Shown: positions 51,790-60,753, counted from the first letter of the stretch. The stretch: 64,000 nucleotides of DNA from Streptomyces griseoincarnatus (GCA_014649575.1 BMTH01000008.1:124001-188000), one strand, 5' to 3'. Notes: generated by a model not told the origin, from the sequence alone. Numbers and translations are program-made.

Positions 51790-52757
51790 CCAGCCCCGCC
51801 CCGGTCAACCGCCTTCGCCCCCGCCGCTCCTGTCTGGCGGTACCGGGAAGCAACCCGCGCTTCCTGGAGAAGGCCCAGGGCCTCCCCGCGGACCAGGTCT
51901 TCCTGGACCTCGAGGACGCCTGCGCCCCGCTCGCCAAGCCCGAGGCGCGGCACACCATCGTGAAGTTCCTCAACGAGGGCGACTGGACCGGCAAGACCCG
52001 CGTGGTGCGCGTCAACGACTGGACCACCGAGTGGACGTACCGGGACGTCGTGACGGTCGTCGAGGGCGCGGGCCCGAACCTCGACTGCATCATGCTGCCG
52101 AAGGTGCAGAACGCCCAGCAGATCGTCGCCCTGGACCTGCTGCTCACGCAGATCGAGAAGACCATGGGCTTCGAGGTCGGCCGGATCGGCATCGAGGCGC
52201 AGATCGAGAACGCCCAGGGCCTGAACAACGTCAACGAGATCGCGCAGGCCTCCCCGCGCGTCGAGACCATCATCTTCGGCCCGGCCGACTTCATGGCGTC
52301 CATCAACATGAAGTCGCTGGTCGTGGGCGAGCAGCCGCCCGGCTACCCGGCGGACGCCTACCACTACATCCTGATGAAGATCCTGATGGCCGCCCGCGCC
52401 AACGACCTCCAGGCGATCGACGGCCCGTACCTGCAGATCCGCAACGTCGACGGCTACCGCGAGGTCGCGCAGCGCGCCGCCGCGCTCGGCTTCGACGGCA
52501 AGTGGGTGCTGCACCCCGGCCAGGTCGAGGCGTCCAACGAGATCTTCTCGCCGTCGCAGGAGGACTACGACCACGCCGAGCTGATCCTGGACGCGTACGA
52601 CTACTACACGTCCGAGGCGGGCGGCAAGAAGGGCTCCGCGATGCTCGGCGACGAGATGATCGACGAGGCCAGCCGCAAGATGGCCCTGGTCATCGCGGGC
52701 AAGGGGCGTGCGGCCGGCATGCGGCGCACGTCGACGTTCGAGATCCCGGAGGCCTGA
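51786..52757 (+). CDS. mcl: Beta-methylmalyl-CoA/malyl-CoA lyase (CitE-like)
   Basis: A 323-aa HpcH/HpaI aldolase (citrate-lyase beta family). Motifs: RSCLAVPGSNPRFLEKA, FLDLEDACAPLAKPEAR, Mg-binding IGIEAQIENAQGLNNV and FGPADFMASI. It cleaves beta-methylmalyl-CoA to propionyl-CoA and glyoxylate, and likely also malyl-CoA. The ATG overlaps the ecm stop (ATGA). Confidence 0.9.
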   Translation: MTSPAPVNRLRPRRSCLAVPGSNPRFLEKAQGLPADQVFLDLEDACAPLAKPEARHTIVKFLNEGDWTGKTRVVRVNDWTTEWTYRDVVTVVEGAGPNLDCIMLPKVQNAQQIVALDLLLTQIEKTMGFEVGRIGIEAQIENAQGLNNVNEIAQASPRVETIIFGPADFMASINMKSLVVGEQPPGYPADAYHYILMKILMAARANDLQAIDGPYLQIRNVDGYREVAQRAAALGFDGKWVLHPGQVEASNEIFSPSQEDYDHAELILDAYDYYTSEAGGKKGSAMLGDEMIDEASRKMALVIAGKGRAAGMRRTSTFEIPEA

Positions 52758-52762
52758 CCGTC

Positions 52763-53275
52763 ATGCAGTTCGGACGCACCTACGAGGAGTTCGAGGTCGG
52801 GGCGACGTACAAGCACTGGCCGGGCAAGACGGTCACCGAGTACGACGACCACCTGTTCTGTCTCCTCACCATGAACCACCACCCGCTCCACATGGACGTG
52901 AACTATGCGGAGAAGACGACGGACTTCGGCAAGAACGTGGTGGTCGGGAACTACATCTACTCGCTGCTGCTCGGCATGAGCGTGCCGGACATCTCCGGCA
53001 AGGCGATCGCCAACCTGGAGATCGAGTCGCTCAAGCACGTGGCGCCGACCTTCCACGGCGACACCGTCTACGGGCAGACGACCGTCCTGGACAAGTGGCC
53101 GTCGAAGTCGAAGAACGACCGCGGCATCGTGTACGTCGAGACCAAGGGCTACAAGCAGGACGGCACGCTGGTCTGCGTGTTCCGCCGCAAGGTGATGGTG
53201 CCCACCGAGACGTACATCAAGGAGCGCGGCGGCGAGCAGCCCGGCCGCCCCGAGCTCAAGGAACAGGGGAAGTAA
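52763..53275 (+). CDS. mch: Mesaconyl-CoA hydratase (MaoC family)
   Basis: A 170-aa hot-dog-fold MaoC protein: GRTYEEFEVGATYKHWPGKTVTEYDDHLFCLLTMNHHPLHMD, with the catalytic Asp/His pair in the HHPLHMD region, and GNYIYSLLLGMSVPD. It hydrates mesaconyl-CoA to beta-methylmalyl-CoA. It starts 5 bp after mcl. Confidence 0.9.
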   Translation: MQFGRTYEEFEVGATYKHWPGKTVTEYDDHLFCLLTMNHHPLHMDVNYAEKTTDFGKNVVVGNYIYSLLLGMSVPDISGKAIANLEIESLKHVAPTFHGDTVYGQTTVLDKWPSKSKNDRGIVYVETKGYKQDGTLVCVFRRKVMVPTETYIKERGGEQPGRPELKEQGK

Positions 53276-53278
53276 GCG

Positions 53279-54493
53279 ATGGCCCGTCTCGCCCAGACCG
53301 CCGGTCTGACCGACGTCCAGCAGGAGATCCTCTCCACCGTCCGGGACTTCGTCGACAAGGAGATCATCCCGGTCGCGACCGGGCTGGAGCACCGCGACGA
53401 GTACCCGCAGCAGATCGTCGACGGGCTCAAGGAATTGGGCCTGTTCGGTCTGATGATCCCCGAGGAGTACGGGGGTCTGGGCGAGTCCCTCCTCACGTAC
53501 GCGCTGTGCGTGGAGGAGATCGCCCGCGGCTGGATGTCGGTCTCCGGCATCATCAACACGCACTTCATCGTGGCGTACATGCTCAAGCAGCACGGCACGC
53601 AGGAGCAGAAGGACCACTTCCTCCCGCGCATGGCGGCCGGCGACATCCGCGGCGCCTTCTCGATGTCCGAGCCGGGCCTCGGCTCCGACGTGTCGGCCAT
53701 CACGTCGAAGGCGGTGAAGGACGGTGACGAGTACGTCCTCAACGGCCAGAAGATGTGGCTGACGAACGGCGGAACGTCGTCCCTCGTGGCCGTTCTGGTG
53801 CGAAGTGACGAAGGACACTCCCCTGAAGAGGCAGCCGCCAAGCCGCACAAGTCGATGACCACCTTCCTGGTGGAGAAGGAGCCGGGCTTCGGCGAGGTCC
53901 GTCCGGGCCTGACCATCCCCGGCAAGATCGACAAGATGGGCTACAAGGGCGTCGACACGACCGAGCTCATCATGGACGGCCTGCGCGTTCCCGCCGATCG
54001 GGTGCTCGGCGGCGTCACCGGCCGAGGTTTTTACCAAATGATGGACGGCGTCGAGGTCGGTCGGGTGAACGTCGCGGCGCGTGGCTGCGGCGTCGCGCAG
54101 CGTGCCTTCGAACTGGGCGTCCGGTACGCCCAGCAGCGTCACACTTTCGGCAAGCCGATCGCCCAGCACCAGGCCGTCCAGTTCAAGCTGGCCGAGATGG
54201 CTACCAAGGTGGAGGCCGCGCATGCCATGATGGTCAACGCAGCGCGCAAAAAGGACTCCGGGGAGCGAAACGACCTCGAGGCAGGGATGGCGAAGTACCT
54301 CGCCTCCGAGTACTGCAAGGAGGTCGTGGAGGACGCCTTCCGGATCCACGGCGGCTACGGCTTCTCGAAGGAGTACGAGATCGAGCGCCTCTACCGGGAG
54401 GCCCCGATGCTGCTGATCGGTGAGGGCACCGCTGAGATCCAGAAAATGATCATCGGCCGTCGACTGCTCGAAGAGTATCGATTCCAGGGCTGA
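53279..54493 (+). CDS. mcd: Methylsuccinyl-CoA dehydrogenase (acyl-CoA dehydrogenase family)
   Basis: A 404-aa FAD acyl-CoA dehydrogenase that oxidises methylsuccinyl-CoA to mesaconyl-CoA, as inferred from the operon. Features: GLFGLMIPEEYGGLG, AFSMSEPGLGSDVSAI, MWLTNGGTSS, GVEVGRVNVAARGCGVAQ and YGFSKEYEIERLYREAPMLLIGEGTAEIQ (catalytic Glu). It lacks the N-terminal extension I recall for the proteobacterial Mcd (about 550 aa). It starts 3 bp after mch. Confidence 0.9.
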   Translation: MARLAQTAGLTDVQQEILSTVRDFVDKEIIPVATGLEHRDEYPQQIVDGLKELGLFGLMIPEEYGGLGESLLTYALCVEEIARGWMSVSGIINTHFIVAYMLKQHGTQEQKDHFLPRMAAGDIRGAFSMSEPGLGSDVSAITSKAVKDGDEYVLNGQKMWLTNGGTSSLVAVLVRSDEGHSPEEAAAKPHKSMTTFLVEKEPGFGEVRPGLTIPGKIDKMGYKGVDTTELIMDGLRVPADRVLGGVTGRGFYQMMDGVEVGRVNVAARGCGVAQRAFELGVRYAQQRHTFGKPIAQHQAVQFKLAEMATKVEAAHAMMVNAARKKDSGERNDLEAGMAKYLASEYCKEVVEDAFRIHGGYGFSKEYEIERLYREAPMLLIGEGTAEIQKMIIGRRLLEEYRFQG

Positions 54494-54511
54494 GCAGGGT
54501 CAGATGTCTGG

Positions 54512-54552
54512 ATACGGGGTGTTTTCTTGAGGAAGAGGATCACACCCCGTAT
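54512..54552. terminator. 11-bp inverted repeat after the EMC operon
   Basis: ATACGGGGTGT (54512-54522) and ACACCCCGTAT (54542-54552) pair perfectly around a 19-nt loop that can itself form a small TCTT/AAGA hairpin. It lies 18 bp after the mcd stop. It may be a terminator or, since psd follows, a cruciform operator. Confidence 0.55.
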
Positions 54553-54584
54553 GCGTTACTCGGCCGCCGACTTGGTTGCCTGGC

Positions 54585-54615
54585 TTACCCAGTTGCGGCC
54601 GAGAGCCGCTACGAT
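54585..54615 (+). promoter_or_regulatory. Candidate psd promoter
   Basis: TACGAT (54610-54615) is a good -10; the nearest -35 candidate is TTACCC (54585-54590), 19 bp away. A start near 54622 would leave a 52-nt leader before psd. Weak because of the spacing. Confidence 0.35.
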
Positions 54616-54673
54616 CGCCGGAAAGCCGCCGTCCCCCGCAGTTGCGCGGCATCATCCGCTACGAAGGTCATCC

Positions 54674-55330
54674 ATGCCCCACAGCCAAACCTCTGCACAC
54701 CGCGACAGCCTCGCCGGCGTACGCCTCGCGCGCGGAGCATCGCCGTGGCTTCTGCCGACCGTCGCCACCGCAGCCGTGAGCCTGCTCCGCGCCCGCCGCT
54801 CGGGCGCCGCCAAGGCCGTCGCCGTCCCCGCCACCGCTCTCGCGGCGGGGATGCTGTGGTTCTTCCGCGACCCCGAGCGCGAGATCGCCCAGGGCCGGGT
54901 CATCTCGCCCGCCGACGGTGTGGTGCAGAGCATCATGCCCTGGAAGGACGGACGCACCCGCGTCGCGATCTTCATGAGCCCGCTCAACGTCCACGTGAAC
55001 CGCGCCCCCCTGGCCGGCACCGTGACGTCGGTCGAGCACATCCCCGGTGGCTTCGTTCCCGCCTTCAACAAGGAGAGCGAGAACAACGAGCGCGTGGTGT
55101 GGCACTTCGACACCGAGCTCGGTGACATCGAGATGGTCCAGATCGCCGGCGCGGTGGCCCGCCGCATCGTCCCCTACGTGCCCCAGGGCACCAAGGTGGA
55201 GCAGGGCGAGCGCATCGGCCTCATCCGGTTCGGCTCGCGCGTCGACATCTACCTGCCCGAGGGTGTCGAGGTGGATGTCGAAGTGGGCCAGAAGACCGTG
55301 GCTGGGGTGACTCGCATTGACCGTGGTTGA
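54674..55330 (+). CDS. psd: Phosphatidylserine decarboxylase (type II)
   Basis: A 218-aa membrane-associated proenzyme of the short (~210 aa) type II class. A hydrophobic N-terminal segment (VAVPATALAAGMLWFF) precedes RDPEREIAQGRVISPADGVV. The self-cleavage motif is RFGSR near residue 193, where Ser becomes the pyruvoyl group. FMSPLNVHVNRAP and the HFDTELGDIEMVQIAGAVARR segment complete the site. It makes phosphatidylethanolamine from phosphatidylserine. Confidence 0.93.
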   Translation: MPHSQTSAHRDSLAGVRLARGASPWLLPTVATAAVSLLRARRSGAAKAVAVPATALAAGMLWFFRDPEREIAQGRVISPADGVVQSIMPWKDGRTRVAIFMSPLNVHVNRAPLAGTVTSVEHIPGGFVPAFNKESENNERVVWHFDTELGDIEMVQIAGAVARRIVPYVPQGTKVEQGERIGLIRFGSRVDIYLPEGVEVDVEVGQKTVAGVTRIDRG

Positions 55331-56168
55331 TCCAGAGACCCAGGCCGGCTGGGTGCCGGAGGCCGACGAGGACGACGACGAGGAGATGCCTCTGTCGCTG
55401 CGCCTGTCGATAGCGGACACCCTCACGCTGGGCAACGCCACGTGCGGCTTCATGGCGGTGTACTTCACCACCACCGGCATCCTGATCCCCCATCTGCAGG
55501 GCAGCCAGGAGACAGGCATGGCCCGCCACAGCGCGGCCACGGCGGTCATCCTGATGCTGTGCGCGGCGGTCTTCGACCTGTTCGACGGCCTGGTGGCGCG
55601 CAAGCTGCGCTCCTCACCGATGGGCGCCGAACTGGACAACCTCTCTGACCTGATCAGCTTCGGCCTGGCGCCGGCGTACTTCGTCCTCGTCTACGGCATG
55701 GTCGCGGACGACGCGCACCAGAGGGTGGCCGCGGTCGGGGCGATCGTGGTGCTGCTGGCGGTGGTGCTGAGACTGGCGCGGTTCTCCTGCGTCACGGTGA
55801 AGGACGGCACCTTCCAGGGCATGCCGTCGCCCTTCGGGGCGCTGACGGTCGTATCGATCGTGCTGCTGGAGCTGCCGTTCGTGGCGACGCTGCTGGCGAT
55901 CATCGGGACGGCGTGGCTGATGGTGAGCCGCGTCGAGTACCCGAAGCCGCGGGGGCGCCTCGCCGTGGCGATGCTGTCGTGGATCGTGCTGTCGATGGGG
56001 CTGCTGGCGGCATGGGCCTTCGACGCGCCGAGCGGACAGCTGCTGCTGCAGACGGGGTGTGCGCTGCAGCTGGTGATGGGGGCGGTGATTCCGCTGTTCG
56101 CCACGGCGCGGCGGGTGAACAACTTCCGCGACAACCGTCGCGAGGCGCGGGCGGCGCAGGTTCCGTAG
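55317..56168 (+). CDS. pssA: CDP-diacylglycerol-serine O-phosphatidyltransferase
   Basis: A 283-aa CDP-alcohol phosphatidyltransferase. The motif is DLFDGLVARKLRSSPMGAEL followed by DNLSD (DxxDGxxAR...GxxxDxxxD). Eight or so membrane segments. It supplies phosphatidylserine to Psd. The start is the TTG at 55317, overlapping the psd stop by 14 nt, or the GTG at 55323; no ATG is available before the conserved MPLSLRL. An acidic cluster (EADEDDDEE) lies near the N-terminus. Confidence 0.92.
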   Translation: MTVVDPETQAGWVPEADEDDDEEMPLSLRLSIADTLTLGNATCGFMAVYFTTTGILIPHLQGSQETGMARHSAATAVILMLCAAVFDLFDGLVARKLRSSPMGAELDNLSDLISFGLAPAYFVLVYGMVADDAHQRVAAVGAIVVLLAVVLRLARFSCVTVKDGTFQGMPSPFGALTVVSIVLLELPFVATLLAIIGTAWLMVSRVEYPKPRGRLAVAMLSWIVLSMGLLAAWAFDAPSGQLLLQTGCALQLVMGAVIPLFATARRVNNFRDNRREARAAQVP

Positions 56169-56187
56169 GCGCCGGCGCCTGGTCCTG

Positions 56188-56223
56188 ACGGGGCCCGGAC
56201 CCACTTGTGGGTCCGGGCCCCGT
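56188..56223 (+). terminator. Perfect 16-bp terminator after pssA
   Basis: Arms 56188-56203 (ACGGGGCCCGGACCCA) and 56208-56223 pair exactly around a CTTG loop, 20 bp after the pssA stop. CTCGCTTT follows. Confidence 0.8.
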
Positions 56224-56262
56224 CTCGCTTTCTGCCCACCCGCCACCCGACTCGGGTGTCAC

Positions 56263-56440
56263 CGGGGCACCGCCTGGGGGCTCCGCCCCCAGACCCCGGG
56301 TCCAGGCCGCCCTAGCACCCCTCAGCCCGTCAGAGGACGCCCGGCCCGGCACCTCCAGCCCGTCCGGCGTTTGAGGACGAGGCCCGTCAGGGCCGATTCG
56401 GGGCTCCGGGGGCGGAGCCCCCGGGATGGGGAGGGTAGGG
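56263..56440. repeat. Streptomyces intergenic palindromic repeats
   Basis: Two GC hairpins (CTGGGGGC-TCC-GCCCCCAG at 56274-56292; GGGGCTCC-GGGGGC-GGAGCCCC at 56400-56421) flank a copy of the element CCCGTCCGGCGTTTGAGGAC (56358-56377). I recall these sequences as recurrent intergenic elements in many Streptomyces genomes. No gene is seen in 56169-56465. Confidence 0.7.
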
Positions 56441-56465
56441 GCGGCGGGGGCGAGGACCCCGTTGG

Positions 56466-57617
56466 TCAGGACAGGTAGTCCTGGGCGATGCGTTCCGCCG
56501 TGCGTTCCAGGATCGGCCCCGCATCGGCGATGCACTTCGCCACGTCCGGCTCCACGTCCGTCAGGGCGTACGCCCTGCGCATGCCGGCCCGCCCCAGCAC
56601 CTCCGGCGCCAGCGCCAGCCGCCCGCACACCGCGACCACATCCCTCCCGGCCGCCCGAGCCGCCGCGGCGACGCCCGCCGGCGCCTTACCGTGCAGCGTC
56701 TGCTCGTCCAGCGACCCCTCCCCCGTGATCACCAGATCCGCCCGCTCCAGCGCGGCGGCGAAGCCCAGGACGTCCAGCATCACCTCGATACCGGGCCGGA
56801 ACCGCGCCCCCACGAGCAGCGCCCCGAACCCGATACCGCCCGCGGCCCCCGCCCCCGGCGACGCCGCCACCGCCCCGGCGTCCAGCACCTCGGCGAAGTG
56901 CCCCAGCGCCGCGTCCAGCCGCTCCACGTCCTCCGGCGAGGCGCCCTTCTGCGGCCCGTACACGGCGGCGGCGCCCTTCGGGCCGGTCAGCGGGTTGTCG
57001 ACGTCGCTGGCGAGCACGAACTCCACCGCCCGCAGCCGCGGGTCGAGACCGGACAGGTCCGCGGTCGCCACCTCCGCCAGCGCGGCGCCCCCCGGCCCGA
57101 CCGGCTCGCCCGACGCCGTGAGGAACCGCGCGCCGAGCGCGGCGAGCATCCCTGCCCCGCCGTCGGTGGTCGCGCTGCCGCCGACGCCGAAGACGATGCT
57201 CCGCGCTCCCGCGTCCAGCGCGGCCCGCAGCAGCTCCCCGGAGCCGTACGTGGACGCGGTGAGCGGCGCGAAGACGCCCTCCGGCAGCCGCTGCAGCCCG
57301 CTGGCCTCCGCCATCTCCACGACGGCGGTGCCGTCCCGCAGCGCGTAGGCGGCGGTCACCTCGTCGCCGAGAGGTCCGCAGACCCGTACCTCGTGCCGCT
57401 CGAACCCGGCCGCGACGGCCGCCGCGACGGTGCCGTCGCCGCCGTCGGCCACCGGCAGCGCCTCGACCCGAAGGTCCGGCCGGACCCGGCGCAGCCCGGC
57501 GGTGACCCGCTCGGCGACCTCCACGGCCGTCAGCGACCCCTTGAACTTGTCCGCGGCGACCAGCACCCGCTGGGCCGACGGCGTCGTACGCGTACCGCTT
57601 CCTGCAGCGTCCGCCAC
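56466..57617 (-). CDS. glxK: Glycerate kinase
   Basis: A 383-aa glycerate kinase (GlxK/GarK family): VLVAADKFKGSLTAVEVAE, LPVADGGDGTVAA, VFGVGGSATTDGGAGMLAALGARF and GIGFGALLVGARFRPGIEVML. It phosphorylates D-glycerate. It fits with the EMC operon, since glyoxylate from Mcl can enter the glycerate route; the carboligase and reductase are not in this window. The GTG at 57617 follows GAGGGGAAG. Confidence 0.92.
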   Translation of the reverse strand: MADAAGSGTRTTPSAQRVLVAADKFKGSLTAVEVAERVTAGLRRVRPDLRVEALPVADGGDGTVAAAVAAGFERHEVRVCGPLGDEVTAAYALRDGTAVVEMAEASGLQRLPEGVFAPLTASTYGSGELLRAALDAGARSIVFGVGGSATTDGGAGMLAALGARFLTASGEPVGPGGAALAEVATADLSGLDPRLRAVEFVLASDVDNPLTGPKGAAAVYGPQKGASPEDVERLDAALGHFAEVLDAGAVAASPGAGAAGGIGFGALLVGARFRPGIEVMLDVLGFAAALERADLVITGEGSLDEQTLHGKAPAGVAAAARAAGRDVVAVCGRLALAPEVLGRAGMRRAYALTDVEPDVAKCIADAGPILERTAERIAQDYLS

Positions 57618-57763
57618 TTGGCTTCCCCTCGTTCATCGGGCCCCGCGCGCGTGCCGGGGCCTGTCGCGCCGCTGCGACCCTAACCGCCGGGCGGCGTGCC
57701 CGTCATGCACCGACCGGCCCGTGGACCGGTACGGAACCGCCGGGAAACGGGTAGACCGGTCCC

Positions 57764-58846
57764 ATGACCGCCACGACCGAAGTGACCACCGCGACCGGGC
57801 TCGCCGACCGCATACTCGGCGGCTGGCTGGGCCGGATCGCCGGCAACATGCTCGGCAAGCCGGTGGAGCAGGGCGAGGTGTGGACCCGGGACCGCATCGA
57901 CCGCTACCTGCGGGCCGCGGACGCGCTGCCGCTGACCGACTACCTGCCGGAACCTCCGACGGCGGAGGAGGAGCGGGCGCTGCGCCCGGAGTGGCGTCAC
58001 TGCGTCCGGGGCCGGGTGCACGGCAGCTGCCGGGACGACGACGTCGACTACGCGATCCTCGGCCTGCACCTGCTGGAGACGCACGGGTTCGGCTTCAGCA
58101 CCGAGCAGGTGGGCGACCTGTGGCTGCTGCGGCTGCCGTACCTCCAGACGTTCACCGCGGAGCGGGCGGCGTACCGGAACCTGGCGGCGGGGCTGCGGCC
58201 GCCGCTGACGGCGACGTACGACAACCCGTACCAGGAGTGGATCGGCGCGCTGATCCGGGCCGACGTGCACGGCTGGGTCTCGCCGGGCGCTCCGCGCCGG
58301 GCCGCCGCACTGGCCCGCAAGGACGCGGTGCTGTCGCACACGGGCAACGGGGTGTACGGCGCGATGTGGGCGGCGGCGCTGGTCGCGGCGGCGTTCACGG
58401 CGGCGACGGCGCGGGAGGCGGTGGACGAGGCGCTGGCGGTGGTCCCGGCGAGCAGCAGGCTGGCGCGTACGGTGCGCCGGGTGGCGTCGCTGCACGAGAG
58501 CGGGCTGCCGTGGGAGGACACGCTGGCCACGCTGGAGGAGGAGACGGCGGGACTGGGCTGGATCCACACGGTCCCGAACGCGGCCGTCATCACCGCGGGG
58601 CTGCTGTACGGCGACGGCGACTTCTCCCGGAGCGTGGCGCTGACCGTGCGGGGCGGTCTGGACACGGACTCGGGCGGCGCGACGGCCGGGTCGGTGGCGG
58701 GGGTGATGTGCGGGGCGGCCGCGATGCCGGCGCAGTGGAAGGAGCCGCTGGAGGACACGGTGCGCAGTGCGGTGTTCGGGTTCGACGGGGTGCGGATCAG
58801 CGAGCTGGCGGAGCGGACGCTGCGGCTGGCGCAGGCGGAGGCCTGA
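57764..58846 (+). CDS. ADP-ribosylglycohydrolase family protein
   Basis: A 360-aa DraG/ARH-like all-helical protein. N-terminal GGWLGRIAGNMLGKPVE, first metal motif GSCRDDDVDYAILGL, and second GGLDTDSGGATAGSVAGVMCGAA. Family members remove ADP-ribose from proteins or hydrolyse ADP-ribosyl compounds. TAGACC lies six nt before the ATG; no Shine-Dalgarno. Its NUDIX and sirtuin neighbours suggest ADP-ribose/NAD metabolism. Confidence 0.85.
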   Translation: MTATTEVTTATGLADRILGGWLGRIAGNMLGKPVEQGEVWTRDRIDRYLRAADALPLTDYLPEPPTAEEERALRPEWRHCVRGRVHGSCRDDDVDYAILGLHLLETHGFGFSTEQVGDLWLLRLPYLQTFTAERAAYRNLAAGLRPPLTATYDNPYQEWIGALIRADVHGWVSPGAPRRAAALARKDAVLSHTGNGVYGAMWAAALVAAAFTAATAREAVDEALAVVPASSRLARTVRRVASLHESGLPWEDTLATLEEETAGLGWIHTVPNAAVITAGLLYGDGDFSRSVALTVRGGLDTDSGGATAGSVAGVMCGAAAMPAQWKEPLEDTVRSAVFGFDGVRISELAERTLRLAQAEA

Positions 58847-58982
58847 CCGCACGGCTCCGCCTGCCGTGCTCCGGCGTGTGCGCCCGCCGTGTCGATCACG
58901 GGACGGCGTGTGCTGCCGTGCGCCGGGCGGGCGGGGCCGCGGCGGCCCAGGTGGGGCGCCCGGCCGCCGTTACCCTCCCCGC

Positions 58983-59486
58983 ATGACCACCACGCAGGAC
59001 ACCCAGGACTTCGCCGGCTACGTCGCCTCCCTCCCCCGCGTCCTCGCCGGGGCCGCCGCCCTCTTCCGGGACGTGCGGGGGCGGGTGCTGCTCGTCGAGC
59101 CGAACTACCGGGAGGGGTGGGCCCTGCCCGGCGGCACGGTCGAGTCGGACGAGGGGGAGAGCCCACGGGACGGGGCGCGGCGGGAGACGGCCGAGGAGAT
59201 CGGCCTGGACCGGCCGCTGGGCCGGCTCCTCGCGGTGGACTGGGTGCGGACGCCGGGTGTGCCGCCGCTCGTGGCGTACCTGTACGACGGCGGGGTGCTC
59301 GGAGAGGACGAGCTGAGGGCGATCCGGCTCCAGGAGGAGGAGCTGCTGTCGTGGCGGCTGGTGGAGCGCGAGGAGATCACCGCGCACCTGCCGGGCTCCC
59401 TGGGCCGCCGGGTGCTGGCCGCGCTCGACGTGCTGGCGGACGGCTCGGGCACGGCGGAGCTGGAGGACGGCCGCCGCGTGCACTGA
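58983..59486 (+). CDS. NUDIX hydrolase
   Basis: A 167-aa NUDIX protein. The Nudix box is GGTVESDEGESPRDGARRET followed by AEEIGL (G-x5-E-x7-RE-x2-EE-x-G, about 49-72). It cleaves X-linked nucleoside diphosphates; ADP-ribose is a plausible substrate from context only. TACCCT lies six nt before the ATG and no Shine-Dalgarno is present: leaderless. Confidence 0.88.
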   Translation: MTTTQDTQDFAGYVASLPRVLAGAAALFRDVRGRVLLVEPNYREGWALPGGTVESDEGESPRDGARRETAEEIGLDRPLGRLLAVDWVRTPGVPPLVAYLYDGGVLGEDELRAIRLQEEELLSWRLVEREEITAHLPGSLGRRVLAALDVLADGSGTAELEDGRRVH

Positions 59487-59538
59487 CCGGCGCGATATCG
59501 GCTCGCCGGGCGCGCCCCGTCCGCCCTACCCTCGCGGC

Positions 59539-60264
59539 ATGAGCAAGCCCCTCGTCGCCCTCCTGACCGGCGCCGGCGTCAGCACGGACTCCGGCATCCC
59601 CGACTACCGCGGACCGGCCGGGCTGTGGCGCCGCGACCCGGACGCCGAGAAGCTCGTGACGTACGAGTACTACATGGCCGACCCGGAGATCCGCCGCCGG
59701 TCGTGGCGGATGCGGCAGGAGAACTTCGCCGCCCTGCCCGAGCCGAACGCCGCGCACCGTGCGGTGGCCGAGCTGGAGCGGTCCGGGACGGCGGTACGGG
59801 TGATCACGCAGAACGTGGACGGTCTGCACCAGCTCGGCGGCATGCCGGACCGCAAGGTGCTGGAACTGCACGGCACGGCGCGCATGGTCGTCTGCACGAA
59901 GTGCCACGCGCGGACGCCGATGGAGGACGCCCTGGCCCGCCTGACGGCCGGCGAGGACGACCCGCCCTGCGTCGACTGCGGCGGCATCCTCAAGCCGGCG
60001 ACGGTGATGTTCGGCGAGGCGCTGGACCCCATGGTGCTCGGCGAGGCGGTGGCGGTCACGAAGGCCTGCACCCTCTTCATAGCCGCCGGCACCAGTCTCC
60101 AGGTCCACCCCGCGGCCGGCCTCGCCCAGGTCGCCGCCGACCACGGCGCCCGCCTGGTCGTCGTCAACGCGGAACCGACGCCGTACGACGACCTGGCGGA
60201 CGAGGTCGTCCGCGAACCGATCGGCACGTCGCTGCCGGCGCTGCTGCGGCGGATCGCCGCTTAG
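59539..60264 (+). CDS. Sir2-family NAD-dependent protein deacylase
   Basis: A 241-aa sirtuin: GAGVSTDSGIPDYRG (NAD site), QNVDGLH, catalytic His in ELHGTARM, zinc Cys pairs VCTKC and CVDCGG, and PATVMFGEALD, AAGTSLQVHPAAGL and VNAEPT. It deacylates lysines using NAD, for example acetyl-CoA synthetase. TACCCT lies six nt before the ATG (leaderless). Its stop abuts the convergent ogt stop with no gap. Confidence 0.92.
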   Translation: MSKPLVALLTGAGVSTDSGIPDYRGPAGLWRRDPDAEKLVTYEYYMADPEIRRRSWRMRQENFAALPEPNAAHRAVAELERSGTAVRVITQNVDGLHQLGGMPDRKVLELHGTARMVVCTKCHARTPMEDALARLTAGEDDPPCVDCGGILKPATVMFGEALDPMVLGEAVAVTKACTLFIAAGTSLQVHPAAGLAQVAADHGARLVVVNAEPTPYDDLADEVVREPIGTSLPALLRRIAA

Positions 60265-60753
60265 TCACGCCTGGAAGAGAGCCGCTCCACGTTCGAAATC
60301 CAGCAGGCGCTGTTTGCGGGGCAGACCGCCGCCGTAGCCGGTGAGGCTGCCGGTGGAGCCGATGACGCGGTGGCAGGGGACGATGACGCCGACCGGGTTG
60401 CGGCCGTTGGCCAGGCCGACGGCGCGGGACGCCTTGGGGTTGCCGAGGAGGTCGGCGAGCTGTCCGTAGGTGCGGGTCTCGCCGTAGGGGATGCGGCGGA
60501 GCTGGTCCCACACGCGGAGCTGGAACGCGGTGCCGTGCAGGCGCAGGGGGACGGTGAACTCGGTCAGTTCGCCCGCGAAGTAGGCGGCCAGCTGTTCCTT
60601 CGTCTCCGTGAAGGGGCTGTCGTCGGGGGCGCCGAAGGTCTCCTCCGGCGGGCGGTGGCGCTGACCCTCCATGTAGAGGCCGCAGAGGACACCGTCGTCG
60701 GCGACGAGGGTCAGAGAGCCGTAGGGGCTGTCGGTCACGGTGTGCTGTCGCAT
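60265..60753 (-). CDS. ogt: Methylated-DNA-protein-cysteine methyltransferase
   Basis: A 162-aa Ogt/AGT. DNA-binding YGETRTYGQLADLLGNPKASRAVGLANGRNPV leads to the active site IVPCHRVIGSTGSLTGYGGG, whose Cys takes the O6-alkyl group. It is a suicide repair enzyme. 17 bp downstream of the Ada-AlkA gene on the same strand, so a two-gene alkylation-repair operon. Confidence 0.93.
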   Translation of the reverse strand: MRQHTVTDSPYGSLTLVADDGVLCGLYMEGQRHRPPEETFGAPDDSPFTETKEQLAAYFAGELTEFTVPLRLHGTAFQLRVWDQLRRIPYGETRTYGQLADLLGNPKASRAVGLANGRNPVGVIVPCHRVIGSTGSLTGYGGGLPRKQRLLDFERGAALFQA

